Shown in pieces: positions 37,095 through 46,073 of a stretch of DNA of 50,015 nt. Source of the stretch: Zoogloea sp. (lineage in GTDB: Bacteria > Pseudomonadota > Gammaproteobacteria > Burkholderiales > Rhodocyclaceae); assembly GCF_017302315.1 (NCBI RefSeq), contig NZ_JAFLDT010000022.1:1-50015 (forward strand), given 5' to 3'. The notes below the pieces were generated by a model, which saw nothing but the letters and a program-made list of their open reading frames with translations, had not been told where the DNA came from and did not search any database. The position numbers and the translations under genes are program-made. How positions within the stretch are numbered: position 1 is the stretch's first letter; every line of letters begins with the position of its first letter.

Positions 37095-38713
37095 TGGAGC
37101 GACGCGGCTTTCTGCGGGCCAGCGGGGCCGCCGGGCTCGGACTGGCCCTGCCGGCCTGCCGCCCCCTGCAGGGCCTGGGCATCCCCGTACGGGTGCACCA
37201 ACCCGGCCTTGTCGAAGGCCATCGCCTGCGGGATGGCACGCCCCTGCCCACCCCCACCCGCGAGCTGCGCACCGGCGTGGCCATCCTCGGCAGCGGCGTG
37301 GCCGGGCTCACGGCGGCATGGCGGCTCGCCCGGGACGGCCATGACGACTTCCTCCTCCTCGACGGCCCGGAGCCCGATGGCAATGCCGCCGGCGGGCGCT
37401 TCGACAGCCCCTCCGGCCCCCTGCTCCACCCCTGCGGCGCCCACTACCTGCCCCTGCCTTCGATGGAATCCCGGGGCGTGCGGGCGCTCCTTTTCGAACT
37501 CGGTGTGATCAAGGCCGAGCCCTTCTCCGAACACCCGCGCTTCAGCGAAACGGCCCTGGTTCATGCTCCGGACGAGCGCCTGTTCTTCGATGGCGCCTGG
37601 CACGAGGGCTTGCTGCCCACCGAGCAGGTCAACGCCGAGGAAGCCGGGCAGCATCGGCGCTTTCTCGCCGAGATGGCAGACCTGACCCGGCGCCGCGGCC
37701 GAGACGGGCTGCGCCTGTTCTGCGTGCCCAAGGCGCTTTCATCCGTGGATGCGGAATGGCGGCAGCTGGATGCCCTGCCCTTTCGCGACTGGCTGGTGGC
37801 CCGGGGCTACAGCGCGCCCAGCCTGCACACCTGGCTCGACTACGTGTGCCGGGACGAATACGGTGCCGGCCCGGAGCACGTGTCGGCCTGGGCCGGCCTG
37901 CATTATTTCGCCGGCCGCGGCGGGCACGCGGCCAATGCCGCCGACGGCACGGTGCTGACCTGGCCCGAGGGCCTGGCCTTCCTGACCCGGGGCCTGCGCG
38001 CCCGGGTGCCGACTGCCCGGCAGCAGGCCGGTCATGCCCTGCAGGTGGATGAAACCCGGGAGGGCGTGCGCATTCTCTGCCAGGACGCCGCCGGCGCCTT
38101 CCTGGTCCACGCCCGCCGCGCCATCTGCGCCATGCCCCTGCATGTGGCAGCGCGGGTCGTCCCGCATCTGCGCGACTACGGTTTCGACCCGGCCCGGCAC
38201 CTGCCCGCCCAGGCGCCCTGGCTGGTGGCCAACTTCCTGCTCGACGGCTTTCCCGCCGAACCACCGGATGCCCCCCTGGCCTGGGACAACGTGATCCATG
38301 GCAGTCCGGGCCTGGGCTGGGTCGTTTCCACCCACCAGTGGCTGCGGGCCGCCAAACCGGCCCATACGGTATTCACCGCTTACCGCGCGCTGGCCGGCCA
38401 GGCGCCCGCCGAAGCCCGGCGACAGCTACTGACCCTGACCGGGGATGAACTCCTGGAACTCGCCGCCGTCGATCTGAAACAGGCCTATGGTGCCTTTGAA
38501 CTATGGCGCCGCACCCGCGCCGTGCACATCACCGTGCGCGGCCACGGCATGGCCATCCCGGGCTGCGGCAGTCTGACCAACCCGGGGCTGACCGCCCTGC
38601 AGGCGGCGGACGGGCGACTGCTTTTCGCCCATGCCGACCTGTCCGGCTATTCGGTTTTCGAGGAAGCAAGCTGGTGGGGTGAGCGCGCCGCCAGGCTGGC
38701 CGCCAACAGCTAG
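37094..38713 (+). CDS. Tat-exported FAD-dependent amine oxidase-like protein
   Basis: 539 residues, start 37094 overlapping the previous stop by one base; the longer frame back to 36119 is a shadow. The N-terminus MERRGFLRASGAAGLGLALPAC has a twin-arginine-like RR-FLR and a lipobox-like LPAC, so it is probably exported folded with FAD, possibly lipid-anchored. The Rossmann motif VAILGSGVAGLTAAWRLARDGHDDFLLLDG lies near 60-90, and the C-terminal GYSVFEEASWWGERAARLAANS matches the FAD-contacting end of the amine oxidase family. With the synthase, it could oxidise a polyamine in the periplasm. Substrate is inference. Confidence 0.85.
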   Translation: MERRGFLRASGAAGLGLALPACRPLQGLGIPVRVHQPGLVEGHRLRDGTPLPTPTRELRTGVAILGSGVAGLTAAWRLARDGHDDFLLLDGPEPDGNAAGGRFDSPSGPLLHPCGAHYLPLPSMESRGVRALLFELGVIKAEPFSEHPRFSETALVHAPDERLFFDGAWHEGLLPTEQVNAEEAGQHRRFLAEMADLTRRRGRDGLRLFCVPKALSSVDAEWRQLDALPFRDWLVARGYSAPSLHTWLDYVCRDEYGAGPEHVSAWAGLHYFAGRGGHAANAADGTVLTWPEGLAFLTRGLRARVPTARQQAGHALQVDETREGVRILCQDAAGAFLVHARRAICAMPLHVAARVVPHLRDYGFDPARHLPAQAPWLVANFLLDGFPAEPPDAPLAWDNVIHGSPGLGWVVSTHQWLRAAKPAHTVFTAYRALAGQAPAEARRQLLTLTGDELLELAAVDLKQAYGAFELWRRTRAVHITVRGHGMAIPGCGSLTNPGLTALQAADGRLLFAHADLSGYSVFEEASWWGERAARLAANS

Positions 38714-38724
38714 GAGGAATCCCC

Positions 38725-39597
38725 ATGCAACCGTCCCCCGCCCACACCCCGCCCCCGGCACGCCGGAAGCGGCCCTGGCTGATCGGCCTGCTGGCCGCCC
38801 CGGTGGTGATGTATGGGGTCGTCCTCGCCGGCATCGGCCTGAAACAGGAAGACCTGCTCTTTCACCCGGAGCCCCTGCCGGCCGGCTTCAGCTTTGCCGG
38901 CCTCTACCCGCCGGAGCAGGATTTCGAAGAGCTGCGCATCCCGGTGGACGGCGCCGAACTCAATGCCTTGCTGTTCCGCCAGCCGGCCAGCCGTGGCCTG
39001 GTCTTCTACCTGCACGGCAATGCAGGCAACCTGGTGAGCTGGACCCGCAACATCGCCTTTTACCGCCAGCTCGGTTTTGATCTCTTCATGCTCGACTACC
39101 GGGGCTTCGGCAAGAGCACCGGCCGCATCGCCAGCGAGGCACAACTCCACGCCGACGTGCGTGCCGCCTGGGCGCGGGTGGCGCCAGCCTACGTCGGCAA
39201 GCCGGTGGTGATCCTGGGCCGCTCCCTGGGCAGCGGCCTGGCCACCCGCCTTGCCGCGGACGTGACGCCGGCCCTGTTGATCCTGGTCACGCCTTACACC
39301 AGTGTGGAACGCCTGGCCACCGAGCAGTTTCCACTGGTCCCGGCGGCGCTGCTGAAATATCCCCTGCGCACCGACCAACTGATCGGCGAAGTGAAAAGCC
39401 AGATCCTGATCGTCCACGGCGATGCGGACGAGCTGATTCCCTTTGATCACGGCCGCCAGCTCGCCGCCGCCAGCGGAGGGCGGGCAGCGCTGCTACGGGT
39501 GGACGGCGCCCGCCATGGTGACATTCACCAGTTCCCGGCCTACCTGGCAGGGCTGTCGCAAAGAATGGAAGAGATCGCCAGCCGGCCGGCCAAGTAA
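38725..39597 (+). CDS. Membrane-anchored alpha/beta hydrolase
   Basis: 290 residues. A basic N-terminus and one transmembrane helix (about 17-37, PWLIGLLAAPVVMYGVVLAG) precede an alpha/beta hydrolase domain: oxyanion HGNAG, nucleophile Ser in LGRSLGSG (about 166), Asp in HGDADELIPF and His in ARHGDIHQF. It resembles the BEM46/ABHD-like family. Substrate unknown. It starts 11 bp after the amine-oxidase gene on the same strand, behind AGGAGGAA, so it is probably part of the same operon. The catalytic domain would face the periplasm. Confidence 0.85.
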   Translation: MQPSPAHTPPPARRKRPWLIGLLAAPVVMYGVVLAGIGLKQEDLLFHPEPLPAGFSFAGLYPPEQDFEELRIPVDGAELNALLFRQPASRGLVFYLHGNAGNLVSWTRNIAFYRQLGFDLFMLDYRGFGKSTGRIASEAQLHADVRAAWARVAPAYVGKPVVILGRSLGSGLATRLAADVTPALLILVTPYTSVERLATEQFPLVPAALLKYPLRTDQLIGEVKSQILIVHGDADELIPFDHGRQLAAASGGRAALLRVDGARHGDIHQFPAYLAGLSQRMEEIASRPAK

Positions 39598-39605
39598 GCC
39601 GCGCG

Positions 39606-42584
39606 TCAGGCGCGACTCTCGGAAGCCAGACTGGCGTCAGACGCGGCTTCGTCCGTCAAAGTACCTGCCGGAAGTATACGAGCGAGCCCGCTGACGATGA
39701 CCTGAAGGTGCTCCTCGAGACTCTTCAGAAGCAGGCGGGCACGACTGTTGTCACCGGCATGGGCCGCCGTCTCCAGGCGCCCGGCCAGGGCCGACACCTC
39801 GTTCATCCCGAGCAAGCCCGCGCGGCCCTTGAGGGTATGGGCGCAGTAGGCCACCTGATCCCAGGCCCTGTCCTCCACGGCCGCCTTCAACTCCACCGGG
39901 CCGTCGGCAAACTGCAGGCGGAATTTCGTCAGAAGGCGCGGGTAAAGGGTCGGGCTGATGCCGGTATCGTTGACCGCACAACGCGCATCCAGGCCGGGGA
40001 TATCGTTCAGACCGGTCAGCACGGCGGAGCTGGCGGCGGCCATGGGCAGATCGGCGAGATCGGGGGCACCCGGGTAATGCTGGCGCAACACCTTGTAGAG
40101 GTCACTCAGCTCGTAGGGCTTGTTGATGCAGCCATTCATGCCAATGGCCAGACAGCGCTCCAGCACGGCGCGGCCGCTGTGGGCCGACAGGGCGTAGATG
40201 GGCAAACCGGCGTAGGCGGGCTGGGCACGCAACTGACGCACGGCCTCGTAGCCATCCATGACCGGCATCTGCAGATCCATGAAGACCAGGGCGTAGTAAT
40301 CAGGGGGCTGAGCGGCGAGCTGGCCGAGGGCATCACGGCCATCCCCGGCCGTGTCCACCTCGACCCCCCAGCGCCCCATCAGGGCGATGGCCACGTCGCG
40401 CCCCGTGGCATTGTCCTCCACCAGCAGAACACGCATGCCGTCGAGGGCACCGGTGACCACTCCGCTGCTGCCCGAGCTTGCCACCACGCGCCCCAGCACC
40501 GCATCACAGAGGCGACGCAGGGCCCCCGGGAGCACCGGCTTGTCGCAGAAATACAGGCCGTCCGGATGGATCTCCGGCGTCTCACCCTCGATGGCGCGGG
40601 GCATCGACATGAGGGCGACATGGCGGGGCGACAGATCCGGCTGCTCACGCAGGCGATCCAGTATTTCTCCTCCATCCCGATCGGGAAGCGACCCGTCGAG
40701 GAAGAGCAGATCATAGGGCAACCCATCGTTCCGGGCCGCCTCGAGGCACGCCAGCACTTCAGCACCACCACTCACCGCATCCACGTTGTCGATGCCCGCG
40801 AAGTTGAGGAGATCAATCAGGGCCAGGCGAGCCTCGGGGTAGTCATCGGCCACCAGCACACGCAAGGCGCGGCAGGCCTCGTCCACCCCGGCTTCCCCAC
40901 CCGCGCCGGCCCACGCCAGAGGCAGCAGCACCTGAAAAACGCTCCCGCGCTTGGGCACGCTCTGTACGCGGATGTCGCCCCCCATCAGGTTCACGAGCCG
41001 GCGCACGATGGCCAGACCAAGCCCCGTCCCCCCGTACTGCCGGGTGGTTGCACCATCCGCCTGCACGAAATCCTCGAAAAGACGTTCGATCTGATCCGGG
41101 CGCATGCCAATCCCCGTATCCTCGACGATCAGGCTAAGCATCAGCCGCCCGTCCTCCGCAGGCTGCCCATCAACCCTGAGCGAAACGTGTCCGGCGGGCG
41201 TGAACTTGACCGCGTTCGACAGCAGGTTGCCCAGCACCTGGCCGATGCGCAGGGGGTCACCGACAAGGGTTTCGGAAAGCAGGCTGCCACTGCCCCGCCG
41301 TGCCTCGAAAAGGAGCTCGACCCCCTTCTCCAGAGCCGTCCGCTCAACCAGCAGATAGGCGTTGGCGACCACCTCCTCAAGGCGGAAAGGGACGCTTTCA
41401 AGCTCCAGACGGCCTGCTTCGATCTTGGAAAAATCGAGGATATCGTTGACCGTATCGAGCAGACTGCGCCCGGCCATGCGGATCTTTTCGGCATAGTCCC
41501 GCTGCCACGGCAACAACGGGCTATGGAGGATCACTTCGGCCATGCCGATCACGGCATTGAGCGGAGTACGGATCTCGTGGCTCATGTTGGCGAGGAACAT
41601 GGACTTGGCCTGGGTCGCCAGCTCCGCCCGGGTGCCGGCCTCCTTCAGGGCGGATTCGATATCCTCCCGCTCGTGGATGTCGCGCTCGATGGCCGTGGCC
41701 ATGGAATTGAACGCCTCCCGCAACACCCGCACTTCCTCGACGCCCCCCTCGCCGGTCACGCGCACGTCGTACTGGCCCCGGGCCAGACGGCCCGTCGCCG
41801 ACGACATGTCCTCAAGGGGGAGAAGCACCTTGCTGCGCGTGGTACGCAGGCCGAACAACACCAGCAGGGCAGCACTCGCCATGGCCACGATCACTGCAAT
41901 GATCCAGTTGCGCAGATGCTGCCGTGCCTCGTCCACCTCACGCCCCGTGCGCTGGTCCACCTGCTCCATCAGGCGGGCGACGGCCACTGCGACGCGGGCA
42001 TGCTGCAGATCGTAATCCCGCCCGTGCACCAGCTTCACAGCCAGATCCGGGTGGGGCTGCCCATCCGAGACGAGGGCGCGGGTCGCCGGATCGTAGAGCC
42101 CCTGGGTCGCCGCAAAGGCCACTTGTTCGATCTGCTTGAGGGCATCCGCCTCGGCCAGCACCTCCTCCAGGGCGGCCAGCTCGGCCCCCTGAAACCCCAG
42201 GCGTACCATGCGTGAACGCATCGACACCCGCGCGCCCTCGAGCGGTGGCTCAAATTCGGTCTCGCCGGCAATCACCCGATCCCAATATCGGACCGCGCTG
42301 CCGTTCGCGATGGCCGGCTTCTCACCCTCGCGAATCGCCAGGATCGCGTGGTAGTAAGTGAGATAGCGCCTTTCCCGTGTCACCACGTAGCTGCGCACGA
42401 GGCGGGCCAGGATATCCATCTCATGTCGAAGCTCGCCCACGAGGCGCAATGCCTCAACCCGCTCATCCTGAACCGCCTGGGCCCGATCAAAGGCACCCAG
42501 AACGACCAGGGAGATCGCCCCGTTGATCGCAACCATGAGCAACAGGGCCACGGAGAAGATCAGGGATAGTTTGCTGAGTTTCAT
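39606..42584 (-). CDS. Hybrid sensor histidine kinase with two receivers and Hpt
   Basis: 992 residues with the start at 42584 (MKLSKLSLIFSVALLL). Two helices (about 7-30 and 227-246) flank a periplasmic domain of about 195 residues, mostly helical. HAMP follows (250-300), then HisKA with His336 in NMSHEIRTPLNAVIG, HATPase (438-555) with GGTGLGLAI, receiver 1 (575-700) with Asp630, receiver 2 (717-835) with Asp770 in VFMDLQMPVMDG, and Hpt with His916 in CAHTLKGRAG. Receiver 1 has LFLDGSLPD, a usable but non-canonical site. The phosphorelay output regulator is not in the window. The ligand is unknown. Confidence 0.92.
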   Translation of the reverse strand: MKLSKLSLIFSVALLLMVAINGAISLVVLGAFDRAQAVQDERVEALRLVGELRHEMDILARLVRSYVVTRERRYLTYYHAILAIREGEKPAIANGSAVRYWDRVIAGETEFEPPLEGARVSMRSRMVRLGFQGAELAALEEVLAEADALKQIEQVAFAATQGLYDPATRALVSDGQPHPDLAVKLVHGRDYDLQHARVAVAVARLMEQVDQRTGREVDEARQHLRNWIIAVIVAMASAALLVLFGLRTTRSKVLLPLEDMSSATGRLARGQYDVRVTGEGGVEEVRVLREAFNSMATAIERDIHEREDIESALKEAGTRAELATQAKSMFLANMSHEIRTPLNAVIGMAEVILHSPLLPWQRDYAEKIRMAGRSLLDTVNDILDFSKIEAGRLELESVPFRLEEVVANAYLLVERTALEKGVELLFEARRGSGSLLSETLVGDPLRIGQVLGNLLSNAVKFTPAGHVSLRVDGQPAEDGRLMLSLIVEDTGIGMRPDQIERLFEDFVQADGATTRQYGGTGLGLAIVRRLVNLMGGDIRVQSVPKRGSVFQVLLPLAWAGAGGEAGVDEACRALRVLVADDYPEARLALIDLLNFAGIDNVDAVSGGAEVLACLEAARNDGLPYDLLFLDGSLPDRDGGEILDRLREQPDLSPRHVALMSMPRAIEGETPEIHPDGLYFCDKPVLPGALRRLCDAVLGRVVASSGSSGVVTGALDGMRVLLVEDNATGRDVAIALMGRWGVEVDTAGDGRDALGQLAAQPPDYYALVFMDLQMPVMDGYEAVRQLRAQPAYAGLPIYALSAHSGRAVLERCLAIGMNGCINKPYELSDLYKVLRQHYPGAPDLADLPMAAASSAVLTGLNDIPGLDARCAVNDTGISPTLYPRLLTKFRLQFADGPVELKAAVEDRAWDQVAYCAHTLKGRAGLLGMNEVSALAGRLETAAHAGDNSRARLLLKSLEEHLQVIVSGLARILPAGTLTDEAASDASLASESRA

Positions 42585-42615
42585 GGCCAAGCCACAGCTT
42601 ACACAGACCGCCGCT

Positions 42616-43263
42616 TCAGCTTGCGTGGCAGGCTTTACGTCGACACACAGATTCACTCAGCAGATCAAGGACGCAATAGAACGCCCCCGCCGCCAGGGGC
42701 GGATTGGCCACCGGCCAGCCCAGCCCTGGCAAGGCTGCACGCCAGGTCCAGTTACCCAGCCAGGTGCCCCACAGCTCCATGGCCAGGGACAGCAGGAACA
42801 TCGTGATGTAGAGGCGCGGAGACGGCCCCCGCCATACGCAGACCAGGAACACGGCCAAAAGGGCCGGCCCCATCCAGTCGATACCGGCCACGGCCAGGGC
42901 GCTGACGCCCGCCAGGGCCAGCCACGGCGTCAGGGCAATCACCCGTCCGGGCATCCGCCCGGCCCACTGGAGACCCAGCCAGTAAAGGAGCGCGTGCCCC
43001 GGCGGCACGAACAGAGGCAGGTTGCCGAGTTGATAGTCGTAAAGCCCCCAAACCAGGGACAGCACCAGTTCACCTGCTGTTGCGATGAGCAGGCAAGCCA
43101 GCAGGCGCAGACGCAAAGCCGCGGCCTGGAACATCAGCACACCGAAAAGCAGCCACACCCACAGGCTGACCAGCGGCTGCCCCCAGGTGCCGCCATGCCG
43201 ATCCACCACCAGCCCCACCAGGATGGTGAGAACAACGAGAGTGGGCTGGATGACGGGCTTCAC
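42616..43263 (-). CDS. Conserved multi-pass membrane protein
   Basis: 215 residues, about seven helices. Distinctive sequences are WGLYDYQLGNLPLFVPPGHALLYWLGL and MELWGTWLGNWTWRAALPGLGWPVANPPLAAGAFYCVLDLL; the conserved Trp/His/Asn-rich loops suggest a pigment- or lipid-related membrane enzyme or a receptor-like protein, but no family is recognised with confidence. It lies 31 bp upstream of the hybrid kinase gene on the same strand, so the two are likely co-transcribed. Confidence 0.7.
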   Translation of the reverse strand: MKPVIQPTLVVLTILVGLVVDRHGGTWGQPLVSLWVWLLFGVLMFQAAALRLRLLACLLIATAGELVLSLVWGLYDYQLGNLPLFVPPGHALLYWLGLQWAGRMPGRVIALTPWLALAGVSALAVAGIDWMGPALLAVFLVCVWRGPSPRLYITMFLLSLAMELWGTWLGNWTWRAALPGLGWPVANPPLAAGAFYCVLDLLSESVCRRKACHAS

Positions 43264-43331
43264 GGTGGCATGGGTGCCGCATTCCAGGAGCGCGGATCAG
43301 CGCGGCCCCGCTGACGGGGCCGCCCGGGCGC

Positions 43332-44963
43332 TTACTGGATGCCCTGGCTGGACAGGTATTCCTCGTAGGTGCCGCGATAGTCCACGATGTCGCCCGGGCC
43401 GCGGATCTCGAGGATGCGGGTGGCGATGGACGAAACGAAGGCCCGGTCATGGGACACGAAGAACAGGGTGCCACTAAAGTCGGCAATGCCCGAGTTGAGG
43501 GATTCGATGGACTCCATGTCCATGTGGTTGGTCGGCTCATCCATCAGCAGCACGTTCTTGCGCTGGAGCATGAGCTTGCCGAACAGCATGCGGCCCTGCT
43601 CGCCTCCGGAGATCACCTTGACCGACTTCTTCACATCGTCGCCCTTGAACAGCAGGCGGCCGAGAGTGCCACGGATCAGGGTCTCGGCGTCGTCGCCTTC
43701 ATAACCGCCTTCACGCACATAGCCGCTGATCCAGTCGGTGAGGTTCTCGCCACTGGCGAAGTCATCGGCGTGATCCTGGGCGTAGTAGCCGAGTTTGGCC
43801 TTCTCGGCCCACTTGACCGTGCCGAACTGGGGCGCCAGACCATGCAGCCCCGGCCCGACCAGCAGCTTCAGCAGCGTTGTCTTGCCGATGCCGTTTTCGC
43901 CGATGATGGCGATACGGTCGTTGGCGTCGGCGGTGAAGGTGAAGTTCTTGATGATCGGGTTGGCCGGATCGTAGCCGAAGGTGAGGTTCTCGATCTCGAC
44001 GGCCTGGCGGTGCAGCTTTTCCTTCTCGTCGTAGTCGAAGCGGATCCACGGGTACTGGCGGCTCGAGGGCTTGAACTCCTCGATCTTGATCTTCTCGATC
44101 TGCTTGGCACGACTGGTGGCCTGGCGGGCCTTGGACTTGTTGGCCGAGAAGCGGCGCACGAACTCCTGCAGCTCCTGGACCTTCTCCTTGGCCTTCTGGT
44201 TGGCGTTGGACTGGCGCTCGCGGGCCTGGGTGGAGGCTTCGATGTAGTCGTCCCAGTTACCGGGCCACACCTGGATGCGGCCGTAGTCCAGATCGGCCAT
44301 GTGGGTACACACCTGGTTCAGGAAGTGGCGATCGTGGGAGATGATGATCATGGTGGAATTGCGCTCGTTGAGCACATCTTCCAGCCAGCGGATGGTGTTG
44401 ATATCGAGGTTGTTGGTGGGTTCGTCCAGCAGCAGGATGTCCGGGTTGGCAAACAGGGCCTGGGCCAGCAGCACCCGCAGCTTCCAGCCCGGCGCCACCT
44501 CACGCATCGGGCCATTGTGCTGCTCGGTGGGGATGCCCACCCCATGCAGCAGCTCACCGGCCCGGGCCTCGGCGGTGTAGCCGTCGTATTCGGCAAAGTG
44601 CCCCTCCAGCTCGGCGGCCTTCATGTAGTCCTCTTCGGTGGCCTCCGGGTTGGCGTAGATGGCGTCCTTCTGCTGCATGCATTCCCACATCTGGGTATGT
44701 CCCTGCATGACCACGTCGAGCACCCGTACATCTTCATAGGCGAACTGATCCTGCTTCAGGAAGGCCATGCGCTCGCCGCTGTCGAGGGCCACGTTGCCCG
44801 CCGAGGGTTCGAGCACACCGGCCAGGATCTTCATGAAAGTGGACTTACCGGCCCCGTTGGCACCGATCAGGCCATAGCGGTTGCCGTCACCGAACTTGAC
44901 GGAAACGTTCTCGAAGAGGGGCTTGGCCCCGAACTGCATGGTGATGTTGTTGGCGATGAGCAC
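43332..44963 (-). CDS. ybiT: ABC-F ATPase, YbiT-like translation factor
   Basis: 543 residues with two ABC domains and no membrane segment. Domain 1 has GANGAGKST and [12 protein letters not shown]; domain 2 has GENGIGKTT, signature SGGEQGRML and [14 protein letters not shown]. The linker is rich in Lys/Arg/Gln ([25 protein letters not shown]), the ABC-F P-site interaction motif. Length and start [25 protein letters not shown] fit YbiT rather than Uup or EttA. The family acts on stalled or starved ribosomes. A strong hairpin lies in its leader (45022-45040), which may reflect control of translation. Confidence 0.92.
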   Translation of the reverse strand: MLIANNITMQFGAKPLFENVSVKFGDGNRYGLIGANGAGKSTFMKILAGVLEPSAGNVALDSGERMAFLKQDQFAYEDVRVLDVVMQGHTQMWECMQQKDAIYANPEATEEDYMKAAELEGHFAEYDGYTAEARAGELLHGVGIPTEQHNGPMREVAPGWKLRVLLAQALFANPDILLLDEPTNNLDINTIRWLEDVLNERNSTMIIISHDRHFLNQVCTHMADLDYGRIQVWPGNWDDYIEASTQARERQSNANQKAKEKVQELQEFVRRFSANKSKARQATSRAKQIEKIKIEEFKPSSRQYPWIRFDYDEKEKLHRQAVEIENLTFGYDPANPIIKNFTFTADANDRIAIIGENGIGKTTLLKLLVGPGLHGLAPQFGTVKWAEKAKLGYYAQDHADDFASGENLTDWISGYVREGGYEGDDAETLIRGTLGRLLFKGDDVKKSVKVISGGEQGRMLFGKLMLQRKNVLLMDEPTNHMDMESIESLNSGIADFSGTLFFVSHDRAFVSSIATRILEIRGPGDIVDYRGTYEEYLSSQGIQ

Positions 44964-45021
44964 GGCACGAATTCCTCAGGTTCCGGCAAGCGGAACGGCA
45001 AAGCGGATCAATCATGGAAAA

Positions 45022-45040
45022 CGCCGGCTCGTGGCCGGCG
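45022..45040 (-). other. Hairpin in the ABC-F leader
   Basis: CGCCGGC (45022-45028) and GCCGGCG (45034-45040) form a perfect 7-bp G/C stem with a 5-nt loop. It lies about 60-77 nt before the ATG of the ABC-F gene. There is no U-tract, so it is not a terminator; ABC-F genes in other bacteria are often controlled by attenuation, but a leader peptide is not clearly present here. Confidence 0.4.
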
Positions 45041-45144
45041 AAGCTGATGCAGAATTTATCATATCTTTCAAGCACCTGGGCAGATTAAACCGTAAAACCC
45101 CAGTTAGCCGCCTGCGGCTCCTTGATCAGCCGGATGAACAGAGC

Positions 45145-45262
45145 GGGTGTGAAGAAATCGTAGCGAGCGCTTCGAGATCTCCCCGGGGAAGCGCAGCCGT
45201 ACAAGGGTGCGGTGAGCATTCCAGGGGCAAACTCGGGTCGCGCAGCAGATTTATTCACACCC
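45145..45262. repeat. Structured dispersed repeat, copy 1
   Basis: A 118-bp unit bounded by inverted ends GGGTGTGAA (45145-45153) and TTCACACCC (45254-45262). It is closely related to 47777-47893: shared blocks include GAAATCGTAGCGAGCG, GCGCAGCCGTACAAGGGT, CGGTGAGCAT and TCGCGCAGCAGAT. Internal hairpin CCGTAC/GT(G)CGG lies in the middle. No protein is coded. It looks like a small non-autonomous mobile element or a structured RNA. It lies in the 346-bp gap between the ABC-F promoter and the 3' end of the PilZ-like gene. Confidence 0.85.
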
Positions 45263-45309
45263 TCGGAGGCCTTGGTGCCATCAAGGCGACCACCTGATGG
45301 GTGACGGCG

Positions 45310-45735
45310 CTAGATCAGGGAAGGCCCCGTGACGATCGCCGCCGCCTCCTTCTCGGAGATGCGGATGGTCGCCGTGGCGATCACATGAACCGTCAGCCAG
45401 TCGTGCAATCGGGCAGCCCCCTCGCCCTCGAACGAAAGGAAACGGCAGCCGAACAATCCGCCCTCCGCCCCAAGCACGAAATTCATGCCTTCAGCCAGCC
45501 CCCGCACCTCGTCCGGCACGCCGTCAATCTGCAGCACAAACGGAAACGCCCCGCTCCCGAGGGGCGGCACCCCGGCAGGCAGGCTGAAGCCTTCCAGGGA
45601 CAGATCGTTCAGCGGGAGACGCTGCCCATCAATCACGATCCAGAAGCAGACACTCCCCCAACGCTTCGCCACAAAGCGCTGACGCCGCCGCCGCTCCCTG
45701 TGATCAGCGCCACCGTTCCCCAGATCCTCAGCCAT
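45310..45735 (-). CDS. PilZ-like domain protein
   Basis: 141 residues. RERRRRQRFVAKRWG near residue 15 fits the RxxxR c-di-GMP-binding motif of PilZ, and LPLNDLSLEGFSLPAGVPPL fits the following D/NxSxxG strand; the rest is beta-rich, with GCRFLSFEGEGAARLHDWL near the end. No other domain is present. It may be a small c-di-GMP effector. The gene is followed by a copy of the dispersed repeat; upstream lie two direct repeats TCCGGATATTC (45759-45769, 45772-45782), possibly a regulator site. Confidence 0.7.
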   Translation of the reverse strand: MAEDLGNGGADHRERRRRQRFVAKRWGSVCFWIVIDGQRLPLNDLSLEGFSLPAGVPPLGSGAFPFVLQIDGVPDEVRGLAEGMNFVLGAEGGLFGCRFLSFEGEGAARLHDWLTVHVIATATIRISEKEAAAIVTGPSLI

Positions 45736-45758
45736 TCGCCCTCCTCAGTAACGACAAA

Positions 45759-45782
45759 TCCGGATATTCTTTCCGGATATTC
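45759..45782. repeat. Tandem 11-bp direct repeat upstream of the PilZ-like gene
   Basis: TCCGGATATTC occurs twice, 13 bp apart, 24 bp before the PilZ-like start. Each copy holds the palindrome TCCGGA. Short spaced direct repeats of this sort are often regulator-binding sites, but the regulator is unknown. Confidence 0.4.
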
Positions 45783-45902
45783 GACAAAACAACAATAAAT
45801 CTCTATTTTCGTTACAAACAACCTGCCGCCATTGATCCGGAAGCACATTCCGGCAATTCAACCAGAATCAACACTGTCAATTCAACATTAATTTACATTT
45901 GG

Positions 45903-45921
45903 GTGTCGGCCAATTTGACAC
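45903..45921. promoter_or_regulatory. GTGTC-N9-GACAC palindrome upstream of PEP-CTERM gene
   Basis: GTGTCGGCCAATTTGACAC is a 19-bp sequence with perfect 5-bp inverted ends. It lies about 63 bp upstream of the sigma-54 -24 element, where an enhancer-binding activator would bind. A further TGTCAATT lies upstream near 45875. PrsR, the sigma-54 activator of PEP-CTERM genes described in Zoogloea, is the obvious candidate; its motif cannot be checked here. Confidence 0.6.
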
Positions 45922-45983
45922 TCCTTAACTGTGATTTTTTTAACAGTTTGCAACTCATTGATTTACAAAAAAAATCCCGATTC

Positions 45984-45999
45984 GGGCACGGGTCTTGCT
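45984..45999 (+). promoter_or_regulatory. Sigma-54 promoter of the first PEP-CTERM gene
   Basis: GGGCAC-GGGTC-TTGCT matches TGGCAC-N5-TTGCT with a single mismatch at the first base. Transcription would begin near 46010, leaving a leader of about 64 nt before the ATG at 46074. Confidence 0.75.
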
Positions 46000-46073
46000 G
46001 AATAGCCATCAGGCAGCGCCGTCATCACCAAGCTGCCACTGCTTTTCTCAAATTTCTCACTGGAGCTTCATTC

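Noticed and set aside
39708-42215. An 835-codon plus-strand frame over the hybrid kinase gene
   Set aside because: Antisense to complete HisKA, HATPase, receiver and Hpt motifs; low-complexity His/Gln/Arg translation.
43449-45047. A 532-codon plus-strand frame over the ABC-F gene
   Set aside because: Antisense shadow; the minus strand has both Walker sets and the ABC signatures.
44887-45075. A possible leader peptide (62 codons) before the ABC-F gene
   Set aside because: It overlaps the ABC-F start in another frame, has no good RBS and no attenuator structure with U-tract; evidence is too weak to list.
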